Source: CAVZLD01 sp964522605
GTDB taxonomy: Bacteria > Planctomycetota > Planctomycetia > Pirellulales > Pirellulaceae
Direction of reading: 5' to 3'
Assembly (NCBI GenBank): GCA_964522605.1
Contig: CAZFWV010000113.1
Coordinates: 1 to 18,653, forward strand
DNA: 18,653 nucleotides
Part shown: positions 7,982-14,982 of the stretch, piece after piece
How positions within the stretch are numbered: position 1 is the first letter of the stretch
Layout of the letters: every line of letters starts with the position of its first letter
Translations under genes and position numbers: made by a program
Notes under the pieces: model-generated
Databases searched by the model: none
Seen by the model: the letters and a program-made list of their open reading frames with translations, nothing else
What the model was told of the DNA's origin: nothing

Positions 7982-8084
7982 TGCCAGAATGCCGGCCAAA
8001 TGCCGCGCCGGGGACGGAAAATAGCGCGCAGCGCACGGCCGGGAAGTGAGAGGAACTCGCATTCAGGCTGGTCCGAGGAGAAGA

Positions 8085-8160
8085 GGAAACCACAGATCTG
8101 ACGGAGGGTACGGATCGGCACGGACCGATCGGTGGAGATCCCTCTTGTCCGTTCGATCCG
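8085..8160 (-). repeat. Dispersed palindromic repeat, ACCACGGAT family, copy 2 (reverse orientation)
   Basis: Read on the plus strand, 8085-8130 aligns to the reverse complement of copy 1 (1804-1886) with about four mismatches in 45 positions. It starts GAAACCACAGATCTGACGGA and contains GATCGG-CACGGA-CCGATC. The far end is more decayed. It lies between the convergent stops of the GH95 and GH20-like genes, five bases from the latter, and may act as a shared terminator. Confidence 0.75.
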
Positions 8161-8165
8161 ATCGT

Positions 8166-9326
8166 TTACTCAGCCGGTGAGCCGAGGACTTTCAGTCCAG
8201 CCCGAATCGTGGCGGCAACGCCCTGAGTCGTCTCTTCACGCGTGGGTTTGGGGCTGAGCGTAAACGGCTGTGGCTCGTTCTTCAGACTGGCGAGCAGACC
8301 CTCGGGGCGAACTGACCAGCCGGTGAACAGCACGCCGAGCATCTTCTCGGTCGCATTCTGTTGGGCCACCTCAAGGAACGCCGTGGCCGATTCGGGATTC
8401 CTCCACGGGGACGGCAACACGCGAAATCCTTTGTCTTGGAAGAACTGAACCGAAGGGAACGGAGTCTCCTGTCCCATTCGCTGATAGACGGACGGCAATT
8501 CGTAATGCCAATCGCACAGGATGATGTCCTTCGGCACCAGATCGATCGCGCGGGCCGATCCGGTGTCGCTGGCTTCCCACCTGCCATAGCCCGTCGTCTT
8601 GGAGTCGAGAAAGCGGTCGCTCCACATCAGCATTTCAACGCCTTTCTCTCGGACCAGGTGATCGTGCAGCTCATTCACGACTTTCGCGAACAGGTCGCCA
8701 ACGTCCTTGTCTTTGCATCGCGGACAATTCTCGTCACCGATCAAAAACACTTCGTCCATGCCGACGTGAAACGCATCGGCATCGAAGGCGTCGATCAGTT
8801 CGTCAATCAGGGCAAAGACCACCTTATTCACGTCGGGGTGCGATGGGCACCACTCGCGACAGTAGATCTTGTCGTCACGCGGCGAAATTCCGGGTGTCTC
8901 GTCAAACTCCGGGTATTTTGCCAACAGCGTCCCCGGCCGTGCGCCCCACGACTGATGGCCCAAACAGTTCATCAGCGGAATCAGGCGGATTCCATGCCCG
9001 CGACAGAATTCGACCAAATCTCGGGCTTGTTCCTTGGTTAGGCCCCGAGCCTCCAATTCCGGATGCGACTGAAACTGGAAACCGTAATCGACTTCTAGAA
9101 TCAATGCGTTAAAGCCGAGCGGAGCAAGACCGTCGGCGACGAGCTGTTTCACGGCGTCGAGCTTGTCAGGTTCGTAGTTGATCAGGTGAAAGGCAACCCA
9201 CCGTGCGTTCTGCGTCTTCCAATTCTCACTCCACTGCTTGCTGGTCGATTGCGCGGCGAGCGGCGATGATCGTGCAAGGAGCAGGGCAACAACAAGAGTC
9301 ACGACGGACATGCGTCGAATGTTCAT
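8166..9326 (-). CDS. Secreted GH20-like hydrolase (beta-N-acetylhexosaminidase superfamily)
   Basis: A 386-residue protein. The frame is open to 9614, but the stretch before residue 1 is not protein-like; the ATG at 9326 opens a signal peptide (about 1-26, ending LAAQ). A GGAGG lies 13 bases upstream, rather far. The rest is a single barrel: ALILEVDYGFQF, LMNCLGHQSWG, then FHVGMDEVF at 186-194, where Asp191-Glu192 match the Asp-Glu pair of GH20, whose Glu is the acid in substrate-assisted cleavage. A CPRC pair (Cys201, Cys204) follows, as in many uncharacterised planctomycete members. It is shorter than classic GH20 enzymes and lacks their N-terminal domain, so the substrate may not be a hexosamine. 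It is probably the last gene of an operon with two Gfo/Idh/MocA genes, 91 bp after the nearer one. Confidence 0.83.
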   Translation of the reverse strand: MNIRRMSVVTLVVALLLARSSPLAAQSTSKQWSENWKTQNARWVAFHLINYEPDKLDAVKQLVADGLAPLGFNALILEVDYGFQFQSHPELEARGLTKEQARDLVEFCRGHGIRLIPLMNCLGHQSWGARPGTLLAKYPEFDETPGISPRDDKIYCREWCPSHPDVNKVVFALIDELIDAFDADAFHVGMDEVFLIGDENCPRCKDKDVGDLFAKVVNELHDHLVREKGVEMLMWSDRFLDSKTTGYGRWEASDTGSARAIDLVPKDIILCDWHYELPSVYQRMGQETPFPSVQFFQDKGFRVLPSPWRNPESATAFLEVAQQNATEKMLGVLFTGWSVRPEGLLASLKNEPQPFTLSPKPTREETTQGVAATIRAGLKVLGSPAE

Positions 9327-9369
9327 GGTTCGTACTTTGCCTCCAGCATGGAACAAGGGGATAACTGGA

Positions 9370-9382
9370 CTTTGTCTCAAAA
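9370..9382. repeat. 13-bp match to the end of the 465-562 palindromic element
   Basis: CTTTGTCTCAAAA is identical to the reverse complement of 549-561, the right end of the palindromic element. It sits in the 91-bp gap between the oxidoreductase and GH20-like genes. Neither the internal hairpins nor the second end is present, so it is at most a relic, and a chance match cannot be excluded. Confidence 0.35.
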
Positions 9383-9417
9383 GCAACGGCGATGCTGCCC
9401 GACGTGTTAAATTCGCT

Positions 9418-10737
9418 CTATAAACTCCACGGCTGGCGATACTCTTTCGTGAGCATCTGATTCGCGTCGTCGCAGTCGAGGAAGCGTTCGGTCGTGGGGT
9501 CAAAATCGAGCAGCCCACGTGTGCGATAGGCAATTTCGGCCAGGTGAACCAGGGCACAGCTTCGGTGCGCGATTTCCGCCGAAGCGCGAGTCGCAGTCCG
9601 ATTGCGGACGGCATTCAAGAAGTCTGCCATGTGTTCCTCGTAGCCGCGCCGTCCGCGCAGCTCCTTGCCTTCGGTCGGTCCAGGCGTCTCCTTTGGACCT
9701 AGAAAGACGCTGAAAGCCCCTCGGCGGGAGAAAATCATATAGCCCTCGGTGCCGTAGAACACGTTGCCATTGTCGAAACCGTACAAGCCATAGGCCGTGA
9801 ACGGGTAATTCTCGTAGACGAGTAGCCGCCCATCCGGGTACTCATAGGTCACATTCATATTGTCCGGATATTCACTGGCGTGACCGTCGAGCATCATCCG
9901 GCTGCCGCGTGCCGTGATTTGCTTGGGAAACGTGTCAACGCCAAGTCCCCAGGCGGCCATGTCGATGTCGTGAATCCCGTCATCACCAATCTCACCATTT
10001 CCGTAGTCACGAAACATGCGCCAGGTCGAATGAAAGCGATGCGGGTTGAACGGGCGTTTCGGTGCGGGGCCAAGCCACCGATCATAATCGACTCCCGCAG
10101 GCGGTGCTCCATCGGGCAAGGGCTTCACGGTCGCCCGCGGCTCGGCTGTCCAGGCGCGCGCCACCTTGACTTCTCCAATGATCCCCTCCCGCAACAGTCT
10201 GCCGGCCTTCTCGGTCACCGGACTGCTGCGCATTTGGCTTCCTTGCTGCACAATGCGGCCGTGTTTCTCAGCAGCCGCGATGATCAGCGGGCCTTCGTTG
10301 TAGACGTGGGAGATCGGTTTCTCGATGTAGACGTCCTTTCCCGCCTCCATCGCGCGCAGGGCAATCGGCGCATGCCAATGATGGGGTGTTGCGATGATGA
10401 TCGCGTCGACAGCCGGATCGTCGAGCACATCTTCGAAATGGCCGGATTGTTTCGGAGCAGCAGATTGAAATACCGGCGTCACGTGGCTCTTCATCTTGTC
10501 AATCTGTGCCGGATCCACGTCGCACAACCAGGCGATCGAGACGGCCTCGCGACGATCAACGAGCCCATGGACGTGGTGCGTCATGATTCCACCACAACCG
10601 ATAATGCCCAGGCGCACCGTCGTCGGCTTCTCGGCGGCGAACGAGTGCACGCCCTGAAGTGCGGCCCCCGCGCCGATCGCTGCTGCGGATCGGGACACGT
10701 CGGTGAGGAATCTACGTCGACTCGTAACGGGCGTCAT
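9418..10737 (-). CDS. Tat-exported Gfo/Idh/MocA family NAD(P)-dependent oxidoreductase
   Basis: A 439-residue protein. The start at 10737 has GGAGG six bases upstream and begins with a twin-arginine signal, SRRRFL at 6-11, then a hydrophobic Ala/Gly stretch. After the signal comes a Rossmann fold with the glycine-rich loop GIIGCGGIM (44-52), then ATPHHWHA and the family signature EKP (139-141), whose Lys contacts the cofactor and substrate. The C-terminal half is the alpha/beta substrate domain, with DDGIHDIDMAAWGLG as the usual metal-free HDxD-like site. Members oxidise or rearrange sugars and polyols; the Tat signal implies folding with bound cofactor before export. It lies 25 bp after a second member of the same family and before the GH20-like gene. 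The sugar acted on is unknown. Confidence 0.93.
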   Translation of the reverse strand: MTPVTSRRRFLTDVSRSAAAIGAGAALQGVHSFAAEKPTTVRLGIIGCGGIMTHHVHGLVDRREAVSIAWLCDVDPAQIDKMKSHVTPVFQSAAPKQSGHFEDVLDDPAVDAIIIATPHHWHAPIALRAMEAGKDVYIEKPISHVYNEGPLIIAAAEKHGRIVQQGSQMRSSPVTEKAGRLLREGIIGEVKVARAWTAEPRATVKPLPDGAPPAGVDYDRWLGPAPKRPFNPHRFHSTWRMFRDYGNGEIGDDGIHDIDMAAWGLGVDTFPKQITARGSRMMLDGHASEYPDNMNVTYEYPDGRLLVYENYPFTAYGLYGFDNGNVFYGTEGYMIFSRRGAFSVFLGPKETPGPTEGKELRGRRGYEEHMADFLNAVRNRTATRASAEIAHRSCALVHLAEIAYRTRGLLDFDPTTERFLDCDDANQMLTKEYRQPWSL

Positions 10738-10762
10738 GATAAGCCTCCGGTAACAGCGAGTG

Positions 10763-11842
10763 TCAGCGGTCCAGTGGAAGTTCGCACGCTTTGAGCAACG
10801 TCCGCTGAACGGCCAGGTCGTGAGCGTAGGGGAAATCGGTCTCTTTCTCGCCGCGGATGATGCGGGCCATGTCCGCGGCATCCGCGACATAGCGAGTGTA
10901 TTTCGGGAACGTGATCTCTTGGTAACCAGCGGAATACTCACCACGGGGTTCCGCGAGTGCTACGCGTGCTGAGGGGTTATCCAACGGCTGAATATGGAAC
11001 GTGCCGCCCCTGCCGCAGACGACAAGGTGCCGACGAGCAAACCCCTCGACTTCCATCGCACTCGATTTGACGGTCGCCATTGCTCTTGGATACTGCAACA
11101 CGGCCAGCATGTTATCCCGCAATGAGTCATCGTGACTCGAGGCGTGTTGGCTGAAGGCGGCAACTTCCGTCGGTTCTCCCAGGATACCGACGACCAGGTC
11201 GAGGATGTGACAGCCCAGTTCAAACATCATTCCCCCGCGGTACTCTGCCAGCGAACGTCGGTCGTCCGCGCCGATGACTTTGCTCATCACCGTATGCACC
11301 TCGAACACCTCACCCAACCAGTCCTGCCTCAGGAAATCTCGAAGTAGCAGGATCGCGGGATTGTAGCGGTACATGTATCCCAACTGCACGAGCAAACCCT
11401 GTTTTTCCGCGGACGCAAGAATGCGTTGGAACTGAAGGAGTGATTCACCGGGAGGCTTGTCAAGATGGACGTGCTTGCCGGCGGCAATGCAACTCTCCGC
11501 TGCATTCAGGGAGTCGCGCACTCGCGTTTCCACAAGTACTGCCTGTAAACCGGGCGTATTGAGCAGTTGCTCTTGCGTCATCCGCGGTAAATCGCGGAAA
11601 GCGGATTTCGCCTTTTCGCGCTGCCAGAGCGCATCGTCGGGTTCCACGATGCCTACGACATCGTATTCTTCCGACGCCCGATAAACCGAAAGTTTGTTCG
11701 CATGCCCGTGCCCGACTCCAATCTGTCCGATGCGAATCCTCCTCTCCCGCGGCGCGGCAGACTTCGCCACCGATCCAGCAATCGCCAATCCCGCTCCGAC
11801 TGTGAAAAATGTCCGCCGACCGATTGCGTGATTCACCGACAT
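10763..11842 (-). CDS. Tat-exported Gfo/Idh/MocA family oxidoreductase, second member
   Basis: A 359-residue protein. The ATG at 11842 follows a GAGG ten bases upstream. The N-terminus has a twin-arginine motif (GRRTFF, 8-13) and a hydrophobic Ala-rich segment ending about residue 30. The Rossmann loop is GQIGVGHGHANK (39-50, unusual in its two His), and the signature motif is DKP at 128-130 instead of the common EKP, which is an accepted variant. The C-terminal domain has GGMMFELGCHILDLVVGILG, where the His normally sits near the substrate. It is clearly distinct from its neighbour, so the pair is not a recent duplication. It leads an apparent three-gene operon whose third member is the GH20-like hydrolase. 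It could handle a sugar released by the nearby glycosidases. Confidence 0.92.
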   Translation of the reverse strand: MSVNHAIGRRTFFTVGAGLAIAGSVAKSAAPRERRIRIGQIGVGHGHANKLSVYRASEEYDVVGIVEPDDALWQREKAKSAFRDLPRMTQEQLLNTPGLQAVLVETRVRDSLNAAESCIAAGKHVHLDKPPGESLLQFQRILASAEKQGLLVQLGYMYRYNPAILLLRDFLRQDWLGEVFEVHTVMSKVIGADDRRSLAEYRGGMMFELGCHILDLVVGILGEPTEVAAFSQHASSHDDSLRDNMLAVLQYPRAMATVKSSAMEVEGFARRHLVVCGRGGTFHIQPLDNPSARVALAEPRGEYSAGYQEITFPKYTRYVADAADMARIIRGEKETDFPYAHDLAVQRTLLKACELPLDR

Positions 11843-12385
11843 GAAACGATACCCTCGTGCAGGATTCTATTCAGTGCAGCGACCAGAGCCTCGTGGATCC
11901 TCGATCGCTCACGGTGCGCCTTTCAATCATAGCGGGATTGCCGTCGTCTTCCGACCAGTGGCACGACGTAACGCGTCACCACTCGAGGCACCTCTGCACG
12001 GCATTCTGAATCGAGGGCATTTCAAACCTACTTTCGCCGCAGAGTGGCTGATGGCAGAACGCAGCGATGCCCGAGATCGCCGATCTGCTGGGACGTTGCT
12101 GCGCTCCGCTGCCAGTCACCCGTCGAGAAAAACAAATTTTGAAATGCGCTCTCGCAAAAGCCAGTTGCTGCCGTGTCGAAAATCCTTGACAGAAAACGCC
12201 AAAACGTCGCTGTGGCTCGAGAATCGTTCGGCGGGATGGCGACTTCAGGGCATGGGGGCTGTGGGGTTTGCAGCCGGTTCTCTGTATCATGGTTAGGGAT
12301 TCCCTTGTGACAGGTGAAAACATTCGAGAAGGTGAAGCGACGTTCGCTTGCCTTTCCAGTGACCGACAACAGAAGGATCGATGCG
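11843..12385. other. Divergent intergenic stretch of about 540 bp
   Basis: It must carry the promoters of the minus-strand oxidoreductase operon and the plus-strand small secreted protein, but no convincing -35/-10 pair was found by eye. Imperfect arms GTGGCTGATGGCAGAACGCAGC-like (12042 on) and the complement ending GCTGCCAGTCAC (about 12099-12120) could form a weak stem. The 15-mer TTTTGAAATGCGCTC at 12137-12151 also occurs at 772-786, beside another repeat. No gene is supported. Confidence 0.4.
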
Positions 12386-12889
12386 ATGCGAACGAGAAAC
12401 GCCATGGTGGTGTTGTTCATTATTTGTTTAACACAGGTTGCCGTGACCGGGGATCCAGATCCAGAAGTGCTTCCGGTGCCTCCTGCCGAGGTAATCGACG
12501 GGGCGTCGATTGTCGTTGATCCTGTGATCACCGTTCCTTACTCGTACGATTCCGTTGCGGGGCGACGTTTGTCAGCACGGCTGGAGGTCGCCAGTAGCAT
12601 CGTTCGGGGACATCTCCGCGCGCGGGTTGGCCGAGGGCATCCGGCAACCTGGTTGGCGGATTCGGTCAGGCGGAAGGCAGACCAGTTGCAGGATGGTTTC
12701 CAGGACGGTGCGCCGCCCGAACTGTTGGCCCGAAACATGTTTCAGATCCATGACGATGTTAATGAGCTGATGAGGGAGGTTTACGCCTGCCAACTCCAGC
12801 ACGTTCATCGGCACATGCCGGAGAAGCTACAGGAAATCGAGAAGCATCGATACGAACTCGCCGCGCTACTGGGTGTTCCGAATCAGTAA
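12386..12889 (+). CDS. Small secreted protein of unknown function
   Basis: 167 residues. The frame is open from 12314, but the ATG at 12386 has AAGGA eight bases upstream and opens directly with a signal peptide: positive start MRTR, hydrophobic core (7-20), then a likely cleavage site near VTGDP. The mature part starts with a Pro/Val-rich spacer (23-50) followed by a mostly helical, charged domain (about 60-163) rich in Arg, His and Leu. There is a single mature Cys (135) and no motif that I recognise. It would lie in the periplasm or outside. It is divergent from the oxidoreductase operon, with no obvious functional link. Coding status rests on ribosome site, signal peptide and sensible composition. 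Confidence 0.65.
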   Translation: MRTRNAMVVLFIICLTQVAVTGDPDPEVLPVPPAEVIDGASIVVDPVITVPYSYDSVAGRRLSARLEVASSIVRGHLRARVGRGHPATWLADSVRRKADQLQDGFQDGAPPELLARNMFQIHDDVNELMREVYACQLQHVHRHMPEKLQEIEKHRYELAALLGVPNQ

Positions 12890-13138
12890 CCTTGCCCGCG
12901 CCACCACGCACCGAGACCGGTCGACGGAGTGGACGTTGGACTGCGGAGTTGCGGATCGCCTGAGCATGCCTCACGCCGTACCTCGCACGCAGAATGGTTG
13001 CCCAATTCGGTCCCCAAGCGGACAAGCGGAAATAGGCTATCTTCTATAAGTTGTGAGTGACGCCCGGTATTCCAAGCCGCGGCAATCCGGAAACTGAGCG
13101 CATGCTTGATCGCGTCGGAGGAAATTGGAGGTGCTGAA

Positions 13139-13399
13139 ATGACGGCGAACCAGATGATTCGCGCCCCACAAAGATGGGAGTACTCCGTGATTACTCGGAG
13201 CACAGAGGCCTTTCTTGTCAACGATCTGAACGAACGAGGGCAGGAAGGTTGGGAGTTGGCAACCGCCACGTGCGGCAAGGATCGGAAAGGAGAGCCCCAG
13301 TGGATCGCGTTTCTTAAGCGACCGTGCGGCAAGCATGACGTTTCTCGCGTGGATTCTGCGCTCAACCAGCAGATCAGGATTGAGCCGATCAAGAAGTAG
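13139..13399 (+). CDS. DUF4177-like small protein
   Basis: 86 residues, with GGAGG (13127-13131) seven bases before the ATG. The pattern RWEYSVI (12-18) followed by LNERGQEGWELATA (30-43) and a closing beta strand WIAFLKRP is that of DUF4177, a small alpha/beta domain found as stand-alone proteins of unknown role. There is no signal peptide, so it should be cytoplasmic. The tail after residue 62 is charged and poorly conserved in type. It stands alone; a strong hairpin 32 bp after the stop probably ends its transcript. Confidence 0.75.
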   Translation: MTANQMIRAPQRWEYSVITRSTEAFLVNDLNERGQEGWELATATCGKDRKGEPQWIAFLKRPCGKHDVSRVDSALNQQIRIEPIKK

Positions 13400-13431
13400 A
13401 TCGGTTCCGAGAATCCGTTGGGTGACCGATC

Positions 13432-13505
13432 CTCGTTTAACCCGCAGCCGTCAGGCGAGGACAAAAGGCAAACCGTCCTCGCCTGACGGCTGCGGGCTAA
13501 ACGAG
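13432..13505. repeat. Long near-perfect hairpin (31-bp arms), possible terminator
   Basis: Arms 13432-13462 and 13475-13505 are reverse complements except for one mismatch, with a 12-nt A-rich loop. The left arm starts CTCGTTTAACCCGCAGCC; the right arm ends CTGCGGGCTAAACGAG. There is no T tract, so if it stops transcription it is not a classic intrinsic terminator. It lies just after the DUF4177-like gene. The near-perfect pairing suggests recent origin or selection, and the form suits a dispersed palindromic element. Confidence 0.85.
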
Positions 13506-13688
13506 TTGGGTCAAGATCCGATCCTCGGTCCGAAATGTCTCCCCGCGATCCGAAGAGACGTCGAAGTCATCGCTCCCGGTCCACTGTAGTCCATTCCGGC
13601 TAAGCACGTGTGGAGCCGGCGACGAGGACAAGCAGACTGAACACGCCCCAATCGCCAGCTGCAGATATGTTTCGCCAAGTTATCGCGT

Positions 13689-13722
13689 GGGGGAATTCGG
13701 GAAGATCTTGTTAAGTTCCCCC
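13689..13722. promoter_or_regulatory. 34-bp interrupted dyad, candidate operator
   Basis: GGGGGAA (13689-13695) and TTCCCCC (13716-13722) are exact complements placed symmetrically, six bases on each side, around a perfect inner palindrome AAGATCTT (13702-13709). The whole centres on 13705.5 and ends nine bases before a -35-like box. Size and position suit a dimeric regulator, probably an activator since it lies upstream of -35. The regulator is unknown. Confidence 0.5.
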
Positions 13723-13730
13723 GGTAACAA

Positions 13731-13759
13731 TTGACCCTCTGGGCAGTCTGGACTAGATT
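13731..13759 (+). promoter_or_regulatory. Sigma-70-like promoter of the PEP-CTERM gene
   Basis: TTGACC (13731-13736) matches the -35 consensus at five of six positions. TAGATT (13754-13759) matches -10 at four of six, with the ideal 17-bp spacing. It would give a leader of about 80 nt before the ATG at 13850. Confidence 0.55.
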
Positions 13760-13849
13760 CGCAGTTTGAAGAAACAATAGCTTCGGCCTGCGCTGCTGAT
13801 TTTGGCTCACACCGCGATTGGCGAACTTGTTCGAACAGGAACTTGAATC

Positions 13850-14674
13850 ATGACAAAGTGGACCACGATTGCGCTCTTGATCATCCTGTCGATGTGCTTC
13901 GTTTCTCCACTGTCCGCGGGACTTGTCGGGTTGTGGGAATTCGAGGATGACGCGGCACCCGCCAAAGCAACGGTCGGAAACGACTTGATTGTCAACAATA
14001 CCAACGGAACGATTGTCCCGGTTGAAGGTCTGAGTGGTGCTGATGGAGCGGTCCAGATCGGCGTGGGCGACTCGTTCTCGTTGAATCATGATATCGCACC
14101 GAATGGTGGCAGCAGCGCTTATGTGAACCAGTTCACGGTCGTGTACGATTTGTTTCTGCCGCCTTCAACCGACTCGACGTGGCGATCCCTGTTGCAGACG
14201 ACGACGGCCCCGGATGGGAACGATGGTGATTACTTTGTCAGCACCTCGAACTTGTTGGGCGTCAGTTCCATCAGCTACACGGACCAAGCCCTCGCCGCCG
14301 ATGCATGGTATCGGATTGTGTTCTCGGCGGACATCGGCGCTAATATTGATGGTGGGGATCCCTCTTCATCCTTTCTAACCACCGTTACGGATACGTCGGG
14401 AAGTTCGTGGACGTTCCGTCATGCTTCACAGGATCTCGATGGCCGTCACGCGTTGTATTCCACGGTGAATGACAACATCGTCCATTTCTTCGCTGACGAT
14501 GACGGCGAAGACAATCTCGTGACCGTGACCAATCTTGCGCTCTTCGATGTGCCACTGACACAAGCGGAATCGGTTGCGCTGGGGCCACCGGGCGCAATGA
14601 TTCCGGAGCCATCCAGCTTGGTTCTGCTGCTCTCCGCGGGTCTCGGACTGCTTGCTGTCGCGCGTCGACGCTGA
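13850..14674 (+). CDS. PEP-CTERM sorted surface protein with LamG/concanavalin-like domain
   Basis: 274 residues. AGGA lies nine bases before the ATG. A signal peptide spans about 1-23 (ending PLSA). The mature part begins GLVGLWEFEDDA, the usual opening of LamG/concanavalin-like jelly-roll domains in planctomycetes, and stays beta-rich and Ser/Thr/Asp-rich to about 235, with FTVVYDLFLP and WYRIVFSADIG as strands. The end (252-274) is a complete PEP-CTERM signal: PEPSS, a hydrophobic helix, then ARRR. In this system an exosortase is thought to cut and sort such proteins to the envelope; no exosortase is in the window. The fold suggests glycan or surface binding. Regulation is likely at the promoter and dyad just upstream. 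Confidence 0.9.
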   Translation: MTKWTTIALLIILSMCFVSPLSAGLVGLWEFEDDAAPAKATVGNDLIVNNTNGTIVPVEGLSGADGAVQIGVGDSFSLNHDIAPNGGSSAYVNQFTVVYDLFLPPSTDSTWRSLLQTTTAPDGNDGDYFVSTSNLLGVSSISYTDQALAADAWYRIVFSADIGANIDGGDPSSSFLTTVTDTSGSSWTFRHASQDLDGRHALYSTVNDNIVHFFADDDGEDNLVTVTNLALFDVPLTQAESVALGPPGAMIPEPSSLVLLLSAGLGLLAVARRR

Positions 14675-14982
14675 AGTTGGCTTCTCTTCAGCGAATCTAC
14701 GGATTGCGTTTGCGCTCGAAAAAAGGACTCAAAGATCGAGAAGAGGAACCGCGGATCACACGGATAAAACGGATGTCCGCGGATCAGTCCGTGCCGATCC
14801 GTCCCCTCGGTCGAATCCGTGGTTCCTTCCGCTTCTCTGCTGTGCGCGGGACTCCCAATCCTGCATTCTTCGGCATTCCATTCAGCCGTGTCAAGTGACC
14901 CGTGCCGAGCCAGCGGAATCGCCTATTCTGGTATATTCAGAGGCAGTGTTACCCCGTGGCCTCACAAGAATTGGAGTTTCCG
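14675..14982. other. Intergenic stretch before the 548-residue secreted protein
   Basis: About 300 bp. It holds copy 3 of the ACCACGGAT repeat (14745-14826) and the shared block at 14838-14865. A TATATT at 14932-14937 could be a -10 box for the next gene, but no matching -35 is present. Confidence 0.45.
14745..14826 (+). repeat. Dispersed palindromic repeat, ACCACGGAT family, copy 3
   Basis: It runs from GGAACCGCGGAT (14745) to ATCCGTGGTTCC (ending 14826), 82 bp against 83 for copy 1, with matching internal blocks ACGGATGT, GCGGATC and GTGCCGATCCGT. It begins 70 bp after the stop of the PEP-CTERM gene and is in the same orientation as copy 1. A 28-nt block beginning TGCTGTGCGCGGG follows at 14838-14865. 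Confidence 0.85.

Larger units (their letters stand above)
13506..13849. other. Upstream region of the PEP-CTERM gene
   Basis: About 340 bp without a gene. It contains a promoter candidate (13731-13759) and a 34-bp dyad (13689-13722) described separately. The left half, 13506-13688, shows nothing I can name. Confidence 0.5.

Noticed and set aside
9327..9614. N-terminal extension of the GH20-like protein
   Set aside because: The frame is open, but this stretch is Arg/Ser/Thr-rich without fold-like pattern, overlaps the end of the oxidoreductase gene, and would bury a good signal peptide.
9880..10794. Plus-strand frame of 304 codons
   Set aside because: It is antisense to the Gfo/Idh/MocA gene, whose protein is plainly of a known family; the frame has no ribosome site and random-looking composition.
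12883..13464. Minus-strand frame of 193 codons over the DUF4177-like gene
   Set aside because: It starts inside the palindromic repeat, has no ribosome site, and its product looks random, while the plus-strand frame matches a known domain.
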